Notes under the pieces: generated by a model | What the model was told of the DNA's origin: nothing | The model's input: the letters and a program-made list of their open reading frames with translations, nothing else | Databases searched by the model: none | Assembly: GCF_019425495.1 (NCBI RefSeq) | Contig: NZ_VFIV01000001.1 | Coordinates: forward strand, 1 to 64,000 | Origin: Coxiella endosymbiont of Ornithodoros amblus | Lineage (GTDB): Bacteria; Pseudomonadota; Gammaproteobacteria; Coxiellales; Coxiellaceae | DNA length: 64,000 nucleotides | Reading direction: 5' to 3' | Part shown: in pieces, positions 21,446 to 30,760 of the stretch | How positions within the stretch are numbered: the stretch's first letter is position 1 | Layout of the letters: the number at the start of each line of letters is the position of its first letter | Program-made: the position numbers and the translations under genes

Positions 21446-22361
21446 TTAAACCACTTCTGCCTTAAAAGCAATTTGTTCCGCTGCTTTTTTAGGACAACCA
21501 ATGCGATTTTTTACAAAAGTAGTTCCTTGCGGTAAAAATTGAATATTATTGGAAGTTCCGGTGACTTTTTGAATTTCTTTGGCAAGTTCTAAAAATACTG
21601 GTGCGTTTCCCAGTACCCACATTATAATATTCATTTCATCCACCGTATCCTCTTTCATCGCACAAATATTCGCTGCAGCACAGTCTTCAGCGTACACAAA
21701 ATCATAAGCCCGTGATCCATCTCCATAAAGCGTCATCGGTTGTCCTTTATCCAACGCATCTAGCATTTTCATAATCACTGCAATATAAGCGCCGCGATAA
21801 TCTTGACGCGGACCATAGACATTCATGTAGCGCAACCCGAGAAAAGGCAACCCATAACGATGATGATAAGCTGTCGCCATCGCTTTGCCAGCAATTTTAG
21901 TAGCCCCGTAAAAAGTCCGATTATTAAACGGATGTGCTTCAGTCATCGGCTCTTCTAATGCATCCCCATACACCGAAGCCGAAGAAGAAAAAACTAATCT
22001 TTTAACACCCTGCACCACACAGACTTCTAATACATTAAACGTTCCTTGAATATTTGTCTGAAAGGCGGAACGAGGATATTCATAGCATTGCAACAACCAC
22101 ACAGCGCGGCAAAAGAAAAACCCCCATCAACCCCTTTTAATGCCGCATTTAAAATATTTGTTTGATTTATATCACCGCCAATGTCTAAATCTTAGCCCGT
22201 GGATCACGTAGTGCCTGAGCCAAATTTTCCCGAGTTCCTCACACAAAATTGTCATAAATAACGACTTCGACCACATCTTCTTGTAAAAGCCGATCCACTG
22301 TATGCGAGCTAATCAAACCGGCGCCACCAATGACTACAAATCTTTTACCTCGAATATCCAT
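21446..22361 (-). pseudogene. NAD-dependent sugar epimerase (UDP-glucose 4-epimerase-like), broken
   Basis: Starts at ATG 22361 behind a GGGG ribosome-binding site. It reads MDIRGKRFVVIGGAGLISSH and IYDNFV, then a stop, GTRENLAQALRDPRA and a frameshift. From 22102 it is open for 218 codons, with FSSSASVYGD, the catalytic YGATK and RYMNVYGPRQDYRGAY. The second glycine motif position and the first 90 codons are damaged. The long open 3' part suggests recent inactivation. Confidence 0.85.
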
Positions 22362-22378
22362 CAATTTCCCCCTTATTT

Positions 22379-23948
22379 TTACCTAATACAAGCGATATCA
22401 ATTAGTCCATTCTCATCATTCACACCGTAACAACGTCCTCCCCGCGGACAAATCAAACGATCGTACAATCGTTCTCCCGCATGGCTTACCAACCCCACCT
22501 GTCGTGCTAGATTACCCACCACTAACGCATGAGGCCTGACATCTTTCTCACCACAGAGCCTGCACCAATAAACGAATAAGCGCCGAGACGCATGCCACAA
22601 ACAATTGTTGCGTTTGCTCCAATCGTAACACCCAGTTCAACATAAGTTTTTTTAAATCCATTTTTCCTTTCAATTATGGCGCGTAGGTTATTTACATTGG
22701 TGAAAACACAGGAAGGTCCAAAAAAACACCATCTTCCAAAGTCACTCCCTTATTAAAGGCTGACATTATTTTGAATTTTACAATAATTACCTATTTTAAC
22801 CTCCGGACCAATCATTACATTTTGCCCGATAATACAGTTTTCTCCAATTTTGCATTTCTCTAAAATATGTGAAAAATGACACACCTTCGTGTTTTTTCCA
22901 ACGCAACGTGCTTATCAATAATCGCTGTTCCGTGAACAAAAAAGTCATTGGCTCGAGCCAACGATTCTAAATTTAACGACTTTATCGCCTGGTTTAAAAC
23001 TTCTAACACATGCAAACCTTCTTTGGCATCGGTAATTAGTTGCTCACGCATTTCATTTTTATACAGTCTATAAAATGCTCACATTCCCTTGTTATTGTTA
23101 GTGGCTCTTCCTCCGTTAAAGGCCAGTAAGTGGCATCGGCTTTATCCAGAAAAGGCATTCCATCACACCAATGAATTTGATGTGAATAAAAAGCTAATCT
23201 TTGTACCCGCGGTTTTGCATCGTCAAAATAGCCATTCCCTTTTATCCCACCACAACCAGCTTTTGTTCTTTATGATGGAGATGTAACCAAGAAACAAAAA
23301 TATGCGCTTGTATTCTGCTTGAAAATTCAAGGTGCATCGTTGTCACATCTGCGATGGATTTATGCAAAAAACATCCGCCAATTGCTTTTACGACACTCAG
23401 TTTTTCGTTTACTAAGCTTAAAATCATGGAAATATCGTGTGGTGAAAAACTCCATAAAATATCTTCTTCTCGTCGTATTTTCCCTAAGTTTAAGCGATTA
23501 GAATAAAGGTATTGCAACCTCCCCAGTTTCCTTTCGTGCACCAACGATTTTTACGCTGTAAAAGCAGGGTGATATTGCAGCAAATGACCAACCATTAAAA
23601 TGCGATGATGCGCCAATGCGAGTTGACCTACTTTTTTGCATCATCCACTTGTAATGCTAAAGGTTTCTCAAGAAATACATCTTTGTTAGCTTCTAAAGCC
23701 TGCCAAGCAAGTTTTGCATGCTCTTTTGCTGGTGTGGCGATCACTACAGGGTGATACGAGGGATTAACTAACGCTTCTTTCCATGAAAGAATAGGGATAT
23801 TATGTTCTTCTTCAGCACACTTAATACCGACTTCTTGAATTAACTTCACAGATACCAGCTAAAGCACCCAATTTTGCGAAATTGCGAATTAAATTCTTTC
23901 CCCAATACCCTATACTCCCAAAACAACAATCTTTGGTCAATCTTGCAT
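22379..23948 (-). pseudogene. Gfo/Idh/MocA oxidoreductase fused to hexapeptide N-acetyltransferase, broken
   Basis: Joining frames gives one long protein. The N-terminal NAD domain has GYWGKNLIRNFAKLGAL, then VVIATPAKEHAKLAWQALEA and the VFLEKPLAL motif (EKP). A C-terminal oxidoreductase domain (23242-23544, SFSPHDISMILSLV) ends in EGLHVLEVLNQAIKSL. It continues without a gap into FFVHGTAIIDKHVALE and beta-helix repeats (GENCIIGQNVMIGPEVKIG, GANATIVCG). This is the order of WbpB/WlbA followed by WbpD/WlbB activities, so it looks like a natural fusion for the oxidation and N-acetylation steps of diamino-uronate synthesis. It lies directly behind the ops site. Confidence 0.8.
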
Positions 23949-23987
23949 TTTTTACTCCAGTTTTGGTTAAGTGCTTTTGGATTAAGT

Positions 23988-23998
23988 ACGCTACCGCC
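23988..23998 (-). promoter_or_regulatory. ops element (RfaH recruitment site)
   Basis: The minus strand reads GGCGGTAGCGT, a perfect match to the ops core GGCGGTAGnnT, followed by ACTT. It sits in the leader between the regulator remnant (ends 24109) and the Gfo/Idh fusion gene (starts 23948), about 40 bases upstream of that start. rfaH itself is encoded 700 bases upstream on the same strand. In Enterobacteria ops pauses RNA polymerase so that RfaH can load and prevent polarity over long operons. A TTGACA hexamer lies at 24042-24047, but I see no convincing -10. Confidence 0.75.
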
Positions 23999-24108
23999 CT
24001 ACGGATATTTTTCCGCATTGGGCGATTTACACACGCAACTATGTCAACAATATATTCGGTACCGACACCCGATGGGATGCTACCACTTGTTGAATATCTT
24101 TAACCATA

Positions 24109-24636
24109 TTACTGTGGCACTTCAAAAGCAGTAACAAGAAAAACTGCTTCTAAGGGTAATCTCTCGCGGGAATGCCAAACCACATGCTTCAAATAAGCAT
24201 CGCCCTCGTAGTGAAGATCATAAATTCCCAATACCTTCGTTTCGGCGCGAGCCACTTGTAAAAGCGCGACTTCAGCCAAATCAGAAACACCACACAGCAC
24301 AACTTCTTTTTGATGATTAAGGCGGCATTGATTGAATAATTGAAGACATGCTTAACCGGTTTTACGATAAAAATAAAAAGATCGGGAAAGGTATTGCGCA
24401 GTAAGACGCATTTTCTTTACAAAACCTTTCGGCGCTAAATAATATAAATAACGATTGGCTGGAATTTGTTCGATTTTTATTAATCCTTTATTGATACAAT
24501 ATATTAAATACGCATTCGTCAAACCTAATGAAAGACCTAATTTTTTAGACAAAGCCCGTTGCGTAATATTGCTTTTCTGTTCAATCGATTGAAGAATCGG
24601 TAGCGTAATTTCCATATCCTTATCATGAGCGTTCAT
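24109..24636 (-). pseudogene. Winged-helix (MarR-type, EPS-associated) regulator with one nonsense codon
   Basis: Residues 1-95 form a winged-helix DNA-binding domain (LPILQSIEQKSNITQRALSK, LGLSLGLTNAYLIY), as in the MarR-like EPS-associated regulators of polysaccharide loci. A TAA at 24352-24354 follows RKTG. The same frame then continues open for a further 80 codons (VVLCGVSDLAEVALLQVARA, TKVLGIYD), which looks like a Rossmann-type sensing domain. The single in-frame stop is the only lesion I see, so a truncated DNA-binding protein could still be made. Confidence 0.7.
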
Positions 24637-24670
24637 AGCACGAACACTATATCTTGACTTACCAAGATTA

Positions 24671-25174
24671 TCAACCTCCTGTCACAGAATCCAATGGCAC
24701 TTCAACACGGGTTACTTTACCAAGCATGTTCAATAGCAAGGTGACTCGTTTAGCGCCCGAGTGCATTTCAAAAATTCCCTCATAACCCGCCATAATGCCG
24801 TCGATTATTTGAACACGTTGCCCTTTTTGGAAAAGAGAAACTTTAGCGGGCGCGCCCGCTAAAGTTTCATTGTTTTTTAAAAATTGAACGAAGTCTGGAG
24901 CTACTTTTGCAGGAATACCGCCAAAACGAACCAATGCAGAAACACCGCGCGTTGAACATATAGGACCCCAATTATCCTTATCGATATTTAGAAAAATAAA
25001 AAGATAACGAGGAAATAAAGGCTCTGTAACCAGCTGGTAACACTTGGATCGCCGTCTATTAACTTGGATAAATGGCAAATAAATTCTATAACCTTGACGC
25101 TCTAAATTTTCCTTGGCTATTCTTTCTTGGCGAGGTTTCGTATAAATAAGATACCAATCGCTATCCGTTGACAC
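24671..25174 (-). CDS. rfaH: Transcription antiterminator RfaH (NusG paralogue)
   Basis: RfaH binds RNA polymerase at ops sites and suppresses Rho-dependent termination and polarity in long LPS operons. The 167 residues have the NGN domain (WYLIYTKPRQERIAKENLER, PLFPRYLFIFLNID) and a C-terminal KOW domain (VQIIDGIMAGYEGIFE). The length and the RQE...NLERQGY pattern favour RfaH over NusG. Its start overlaps the end of wbpE by 14 bases, so the two are translated together. Location inside the locus it probably controls is notable. Confidence 0.93.
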   Translation of the reverse strand: MSTDSDWYLIYTKPRQERIAKENLERQGYRIYLPFIQVNRRRSKCYQLVTEPLFPRYLFIFLNIDKDNWGPICSTRGVSALVRFGGIPAKVAPDFVQFLKNNETLAGAPAKVSLFQKGQRVQIIDGIMAGYEGIFEMHSGAKRVTLLLNMLGKVTRVEVPLDSVTGG

Positions 25175-26270
25175 TCTTACAGCTCACAATGCTTAATAAT
25201 TCGTCACAAACGTTTCTTACTGTCTCTTTTGCCAAATAGGGATGAAAAGGTAAACTCAATACTTGCTCACTGGCTGTTTGCGCTTGCGGGTAATTGTCAT
25301 AGGTTTGCAAATAAGCTTGTAGCGCAGGCTGTTCATGCAACGACTTCGGATAATGAATGGCTGTTGGAATGCCAGCTTCCGTCAAAGCAGCTTGAACGCT
25401 CTCTCTTTGTTCAACACGGAGGGTGTATTGGGCAAATGCACTCACGTTATTTGGAGCAATATAAGGGGTAACAAAATCTGCCCCTAAAATTTCAGAATAC
25501 CACTCAGCCACCCGCTGTCGCTGCTCTAACTCATCAGCAAATAATTCCAGTTTTGCCAACAAAACAGCCGCCTGCAAGGTATTGAACCGCGCGTTCAAGC
25601 CGACCCGAACATGATGATAGCGTTTCTCTTGGCCGTGGTTACGAATCAAATGCATCCTTTGCGCCAGTTCGTCATCATTCGTAAAACAAGCCCCCCCGTC
25701 TCCATAGCAACCTAACGGCTTAGAAGGAAAAAAACTCGTACAGCCGATGCTAGTGAAACCACAAGACTGGCGACCATGATGGGTCGCACCTAAGCTCTGA
25801 GCTCCATCTTCAATCACAGGCAAACCATGGCATTCAGCAATGGCATTAATCGCCACTAAATCGGCACACTGGCCATACAAACTCACTGCCACAATCACCT
25901 TTGTTCGATCAGTAATCACCGCTTCGATACGTGAAACATCTATATTGTAGGTTTCAGGGTCGATATCAACGAAAACGGGTGTAGCACCCAAAAAAACAAT
26001 CGTTTCAGCCGTCGCAAAAAAACTAAAGGAAGAGGTGATAACCTCATCCCCCGGCCCTACGCCTAAGGCCATCAAGGCAATCAACAAAGCCATCGTCCCG
26101 CTAGAAACCGTGATACAGTGACGAACCCCCACCCACTCAGCCAACCGGGTCTCCAACTCTTTCACTTCCGGTCCCATAATGAATTGACTGTGGTCCAGCA
26201 CCGCTTGCATTCTTCTATCAACCGCTTGTTTTATCTTCAGGTATTGCTCATTTAAGTCGATAAATTTCAT
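25161..26270 (-). CDS. wbpE: UDP-2-acetamido-2-deoxy-3-keto-hexuronate aminotransferase (WbpE-like)
   Basis: A complete 369-residue DegT/DnrJ/EryC1 aminotransferase. It has the characteristic VSLYGQCADLVAINAIA, EDGAQSLGA and the PLP-lysine motif TSFFPSKPLGCYGDGGA, followed by NHGQEKRYHHVRVGLNARFN. By recall these closely follow Pseudomonas WbpE, which aminates C3 of the keto-uronate made by WbpB. An intact WbpA-like dehydrogenase is at 4823, but the WbpB/WbpD fusion is broken here. It is the first gene of the long minus-strand operon and overlaps rfaH. Confidence 0.9.
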   Translation of the reverse strand: MKFIDLNEQYLKIKQAVDRRMQAVLDHSQFIMGPEVKELETRLAEWVGVRHCITVSSGTMALLIALMALGVGPGDEVITSSFSFFATAETIVFLGATPVFVDIDPETYNIDVSRIEAVITDRTKVIVAVSLYGQCADLVAINAIAECHGLPVIEDGAQSLGATHHGRQSCGFTSIGCTSFFPSKPLGCYGDGGACFTNDDELAQRMHLIRNHGQEKRYHHVRVGLNARFNTLQAAVLLAKLELFADELEQRQRVAEWYSEILGADFVTPYIAPNNVSAFAQYTLRVEQRESVQAALTEAGIPTAIHYPKSLHEQPALQAYLQTYDNYPQAQTASEQVLSLPFHPYLAKETVRNVCDELLSIVSCKSVNG

Positions 26271-26381
26271 TACGCGGTTCCTTTAGTAGTAGTAGCCTAT
26301 AAAGAGGGAGAATACTATCTAAAAACCCAAACAACTTCAATTGGATGATTTCTCCAAACGTCTCGTGTATTATTTTTCACT

Positions 26382-27767
26382 ATGAAACTATCGCCACTAA
26401 CTGCATTATCGCCACTCGACGGTCGCTATCAAAACAAGGTAGAGGCATTGCGGCCCATTCTCAGCGAATATGGCCTAATTCGCTATCGGGTGATAGTCGA
26501 GATCAAATGGCTGCTTTTTTTATCACAAGAAAAAGCGCTAACTGAAATTCTTTCTTTAAATGACTCGGATATTAAAAAGCTAGAAGAGATTATTAATCAC
26601 TTTGATTTACAAGCCGCCGAGGCAGTCAAAACAATTGAAGCAACCACCAACCACGATGTTAAAGCCGTCGAATATTATTTACAAAAAAAATTGGAAAAAG
26701 AAAAAAACCTCGCGCCTCTCATCGGTTTTATTCATTTCGGATGCACTTCTGAAGACATTAATAATCTTTCCTATTCACTGATGATTAACAAAGCATGTGA
26801 AATCGCGCTTATTCCCATCGTAAAAAATATTGGAATGCGATTACAAACGTTAGCGGAAAAATATGCTGAACTTCCTTTATTAAGTCGCACTCACGGTCAA
26901 CCGGCAACGCCGACCACCTTAGGGAAAGAATTAGCAAATATTATTGCGCGTATTCATGCTCTATATCATAGTCTCACCCACCTTAAATTATTAGGCAAAA
27001 TGAACGGTGCTGTCGGTAATTTTAACGCGCACCAAGCAGCGTATCCAACTTTTGATTGGCCGACGTTCAGCAAACGTTTTATTCAATCACTCGGCCTAGA
27101 AGCCAACGAATACACAACGCAAATCGAACCTCATGATCGACTTAGTGAATTCTTACAATCGCTGGTCCGTTTAAATACGATCCTTATCGATTGCTGTCAG
27201 GATATTTGGAGTTATATTAGTCTGGGTTATTTTTTTCAAAAAGCGAAAAAAAATGAAGTGGGTTCTTCTACCATGCCGCACAAAGTAAACCCGATCGATT
27301 TCGAAAATGCGGAAGGGAATTTAGGTCTTGCTAACGCCTTAGCGAACCACCTCATCAACAAACTACCCATTTCTCGATGGCAACGCGATTTAACCGATTC
27401 CACCGTAATGCGAAACTTAGGTTGTATATTCGGTTATGCGCTTATCGCTTATGAGTCACTTCTCAAAGGGTTAGATAAAATAAGTGCGAACGAACAGCGC
27501 ATTCGGGACGATCTCGAAGCACATTGGGAAGTGCTGGCAGAAGCTTTACAAACAGTAATGCGTCGATATGGCATCCCCGGAGCTTATGAACAACTGAAAG
27601 ACCTGACTCGGGATAAAAAAATTGATAAAAATTGGCTAACCAAGTTTATCGAACAATTATCGCTTCCCACCGAAGTTAAAAATCATTTAAAATCTCTGAC
27701 CCCTGGCAATTACACTGGTTTCGCCGCAGAATTAGCAAAAAAAATTAGTAACTTTAAATGGGATTAA
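26382..27767 (+). CDS. purB: Adenylosuccinate lyase
   Basis: Cleaves adenylosuccinate and SAICAR in purine synthesis. The 461 residues carry LSPLDGRYQNKVE at the N-terminus, the catalytic SRTHGQPATPTTLGKE, and the signature GSSTMPHKVNPIDFENAEGN with the mobile-loop serine. The length agrees with the proteobacterial long form. It is divergent from wbpE across 111 bases. A housekeeping gene unrelated to the LPS locus, and in good condition. Confidence 0.97.
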   Translation: MKLSPLTALSPLDGRYQNKVEALRPILSEYGLIRYRVIVEIKWLLFLSQEKALTEILSLNDSDIKKLEEIINHFDLQAAEAVKTIEATTNHDVKAVEYYLQKKLEKEKNLAPLIGFIHFGCTSEDINNLSYSLMINKACEIALIPIVKNIGMRLQTLAEKYAELPLLSRTHGQPATPTTLGKELANIIARIHALYHSLTHLKLLGKMNGAVGNFNAHQAAYPTFDWPTFSKRFIQSLGLEANEYTTQIEPHDRLSEFLQSLVRLNTILIDCCQDIWSYISLGYFFQKAKKNEVGSSTMPHKVNPIDFENAEGNLGLANALANHLINKLPISRWQRDLTDSTVMRNLGCIFGYALIAYESLLKGLDKISANEQRIRDDLEAHWEVLAEALQTVMRRYGIPGAYEQLKDLTRDKKIDKNWLTKFIEQLSLPTEVKNHLKSLTPGNYTGFAAELAKKISNFKWD

Positions 27768-27793
27768 TAACGAAGATAAAGAAAAGACTTAAT

Positions 27794-29491
27794 ATGCTAG
27801 ACATTACCTTCAAAATCGACAGAAACAACAAACCGTATCTTGAAACCAGCATCACTGGTAAGGCCTTATTAACTATCCCTCAGTTAAATAAAGGAACGGC
27901 GTTCACCGAAGAAGAACGTGACACTTTTGGATTAAGAGGGAAACTACCGAACAGAGTCGAAACGCTAGACGATCAAGTGGCTCGCGCCTACTTACAATAT
28001 AAATCATTTGATATGCAGTTTAATCGTAATTTCTATCTCAATCATCTCTTAGATACCAATCAGGTTTTGTTTCATCGGTTAATGAAAGATCACCTCCAAG
28101 AAATGCTTCCCACCATTTACACACCTATTGTCGGCAACGCTGTGCGCGCTTTCAATAAAAGATTCATGCATCCCCGCGGTCTTTATATTTCTTACGAAGA
28201 CCGAAACCAAATTAAAAAAATTCTTAATAACCGTTCTCACCCCATCATCGACCTTATCGTCGTCAGCGATGGTGAAGGCGTACTAGGCATTGGTGATCAA
28301 GGGGTCGGCGCGATGGCGATTCCTGTGGCGAAACTCATGGTTTATACCGCCATCGGTGGCATTAACCCCATTCGGACTTTGCCGATCTTGCTAGATGCAG
28401 GCACTAATAATGAAGAATTATTAAACGACCCTCTTTACTTAGGCTGGCGTCATCCGCGTTTATCCGGCAATGAATATGCGGAATTTATCGAAAAATTCAT
28501 TGAAGCCATCCAAACTACGTTTCCCCAGGTTTTTTTACATTGGGAAGACTTCGGACGCACGAACGCTTATCATAATTTAATTAAGTACCGTGGAATCACT
28601 TGCAGTTTTAACGATGATATTCAGGGCACCGGCTGCGTGGCTCTCGCAGCTATCTTGGCCGCATTAAAAATCACCCGCTCAACCTTGCCAGAACAGCGTA
28701 TCGCCGTTTTTGGTGCTGGCACAGCAGGAATGGGAATAACCGATACGCTATTTCGCGCCTTATCTCAAAACGGTTTATCAGAAAAAGAAGCCAGAAATCC
28801 ATTTTGGTTAATCGATCGAAATGGCTTATTAACGGAGTATAGCGAAGAAGTAACTCCTGCTCAGCAACCGTACCTTCGTAAAAAAGGAGAAATAGCTTCT
28901 TGGAAAATCAAAAATCTACAACAAATTTCCTTGCTTGAAATCATCGAAAATATAAGACCCACTATTTTAATTGGTGCTTCCGCTCAAAGCCATGCCTTTC
29001 ATCAAACCATTGTAAAAGCGATGGCAAAACACGTTGAAAAACCTATTATTTTTCCTTTATCCAACCCTACCGATCACAGCGAGGCCGAACCGGCTGACTT
29101 GCATCGATGGAGCCATGGTAAAGCTTTAATTGCCACTGGTAGCCCTTTTGAGGATATTATTTTCAACAATCAAATATTTCCCGTGAATCAATGCAATAAC
29201 TATTTAGCTTTTCCCGGCATCGGTCTTGGCGCTATCGCAGTTAAAGCCAATCGCGTTAGTGACAATATGCTGTCGAGCGCTAGTCAAGCCCTCAGTCGAT
29301 ACGAAAACGAATCCACACACCGCTTATTGCCCAGCATCACTCAAGCCCAAGAAGCCTCCCGCCAAGTAGCCATTGCTGTTGCAAAAACCGCTATTGAAGA
29401 AGGCCTCGCTAAACTTCCTCTCGATCAAGTAGAAATACTGCTCGATCAACAAACCTGGGAGCCTCATTATTTACGTTACCGAAAAAGATAA
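27794..29491 (+). CDS. maeA: NAD-dependent malic enzyme
   Basis: Decarboxylates malate to pyruvate with reduction of NAD. About 565 residues from the ATG at 27794, just after purB; an in-frame ATG at 27758 lies inside purB and is less likely. Visible are LLNKG-like QLNKGTAFTEEERDTFGLRG, the SDGEGVLGIGDQGVGAM dinucleotide/malate motif, FNDDIQGTGCVALAAILAA, and the Rossmann motif VFGAGTAGMGI. Intact. It probably shares a transcript with purB. Confidence 0.95.
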   Translation: MLDITFKIDRNNKPYLETSITGKALLTIPQLNKGTAFTEEERDTFGLRGKLPNRVETLDDQVARAYLQYKSFDMQFNRNFYLNHLLDTNQVLFHRLMKDHLQEMLPTIYTPIVGNAVRAFNKRFMHPRGLYISYEDRNQIKKILNNRSHPIIDLIVVSDGEGVLGIGDQGVGAMAIPVAKLMVYTAIGGINPIRTLPILLDAGTNNEELLNDPLYLGWRHPRLSGNEYAEFIEKFIEAIQTTFPQVFLHWEDFGRTNAYHNLIKYRGITCSFNDDIQGTGCVALAAILAALKITRSTLPEQRIAVFGAGTAGMGITDTLFRALSQNGLSEKEARNPFWLIDRNGLLTEYSEEVTPAQQPYLRKKGEIASWKIKNLQQISLLEIIENIRPTILIGASAQSHAFHQTIVKAMAKHVEKPIIFPLSNPTDHSEAEPADLHRWSHGKALIATGSPFEDIIFNNQIFPVNQCNNYLAFPGIGLGAIAVKANRVSDNMLSSASQALSRYENESTHRLLPSITQAQEASRQVAIAVAKTAIEEGLAKLPLDQVEILLDQQTWEPHYLRYRKR

Positions 29492-29544
29492 TAAAACCAC
29501 ATTCGTGAAATGGATCAGCATTTATAATGATATATCCACATTAA

Positions 29545-29885
29545 AAATCGCCAATTCCCTCATTTAGAATGTCTAAATAACCTTGGTAGGTACAAATTTT
29601 ATGGCGTTCTTTGTCCATAATTTCTTTGGCAATACTAAGTACTTCTAAATGCTTAATCAATTTCGTCGCTGTAGGAATAGTAATGTTGCAATGCTCTACG
29701 ATTTTTCTAATATTGGTGACGAATATTTTTTAAATAATGATGAACTAAGAGTGGATATGCAGCTGGTCGGCCTAAGTTTTCTATTTTCTGCCGATCTTCT
29801 ACAAAAAGCTGGATAATATTTTTTTCAGTCTCAATCACGCCTTTTAAAAAAATCGAATCCAGGGTCCCCATTCACCGATTTCTCT
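29545..29885 (-). pseudogene. Fic-family protein, C-terminal remnant
   Basis: The minus strand, read with frame changes, gives WIRFF, KGVIETEKNI, EDRQKIENLGRPAAYPLLVHHYL and a winged-helix-like end (HCNITIPTATKLIKHLEVLS, ICTYQGYLDIL). This matches the C-terminal helix bundle and winged helix that follow the Fic catalytic core. The catalytic HxFxDGNGR region is not present, so only the tail survives. It lies between maeA and tRNA-Lys. Confidence 0.6.
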
Positions 29886-29934
29886 GACTCGCTGTAAATA
29901 ACCATAGTATTATTGTAAGTTATTAATTTGATGA

Positions 29935-30007
29935 TGGGCCGTCAGAGACTCGAACTCTGGACCTGCTGATTAAGAGTCAGCTGCTCTACCGACTGAGCTA
30001 ACGGCCC
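29935..30007 (-). tRNA. tRNA-Lys (anticodon CTT)
   Basis: A 73-base tRNA gene on the minus strand. The acceptor arms GGGCCGT and ACGGCCC pair. The D-arm contains AGCTCAGTCGGTAGAGC, the anticodon arm is GCTGA-CTCTTAA-TCAGC with anticodon CTT, and the T-arm contains GTTCGAGTC. The discriminator is A, and CCA is not encoded. The variable loop is five bases. The anticodon reads AAG, lysine. Confidence 0.95.
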
Positions 30008-30149
30008 TAATTAAGGCTTAATAATTACGTAACTGTGCTTTGAGGTCAAGCATGATTTTACAGGATATTACAGGGCCTACGCATGAAAAATTTTATTGAC
30101 AACCTCGATTTGGCTGCCCAAAGAAGGAGAAACCACATTTTTAAGCCAA

Positions 30150-30340
30150 CTACAACTCCTGGAACAGCAAAGTCTTTGTTATTCGCACCGCTAGAGGTTA
30201 ACACTAGCAGGACTGCTCGCAAAGAGCTAATTTTTTCATTCTAAGCGAAAGGAGGAATCGCATTCTCAATGAAATTGTTATCTATTTCAATGCGTCCAAT
30301 TTTTTCTTATTCCGATGTTTTTGATAAATGATCATCTGAC
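30150..30340 (-). mobile_element. IS66-family transposase (TnpC) remnant
   Basis: The minus strand reads GRIEIDNNFIENAIPPF near 30248-30298, which is the conserved DDE-end block of IS66 TnpC (GRLEIDNNxAENAIRP). A degraded LGRKN...SGANN-like stretch follows to about 30170. No terminal repeats or other IS66 genes are visible. It is an old fragment between tRNA-Lys and the O-antigen exporter. Confidence 0.65.
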
Positions 30341-30755
30341 TTTTTTTAAAGGTATCCCACATGGGTGACGCCTTTTCATTCGACCCATCCCCATTCTTAA
30401 GAAATACAAATTTTCATTTTTCTAAGCGTCGATACCAGTTTGTAGCGTAAAAAAATTCGTATCGAATTAGAATCTCAATAATACTTCAATTAATTGTTTC
30501 ACTTCCGTTATATTCAAATAGACAGCACACAAATCGACACTTTGGAGACAAGCGTCGTTATGGCTTATCAAGCAGACCGGATTCATAAAAATTCTGTTAA
30601 AGGATGATGTACCGCCGCCCCTAGAAAAAAGTACGGGATTCATTCGTAAAGGAAACGCCAAATAAACTGAATAATTTAACATTCGTGACAGCGAATTACT
30701 CGTTTTTATTGTTGGGTACTTTAGGCCTACTAAGAATCCTATGAGACAAAGAAAG
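30341..30755. other. Gene-free stretch, decayed
   Basis: About 400 bases between the IS66 remnant and wzt. A 71-codon minus-strand frame (30467-30682) is open but has no recognisable family features. No clear terminator follows wzt. Probably old gene debris. Confidence 0.4.
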
Positions 30756-30760
30756 AGAAT

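Noticed and set aside
23821-24018. Minus-strand frame MRKNIRRAVAYLIQKHLTKT as a gene start
   Set aside because: It spans the ops leader; the Gfo/Idh similarity begins only after ATG 23948, which has its own GGAG ribosome site.
29935-30007. tRNA-Lys as an island attachment site
   Set aside because: The 3' end of the tRNA faces maeA, not the 30-59 kb cluster, and I found no repeat of its 3' end or an integrase gene in the window.
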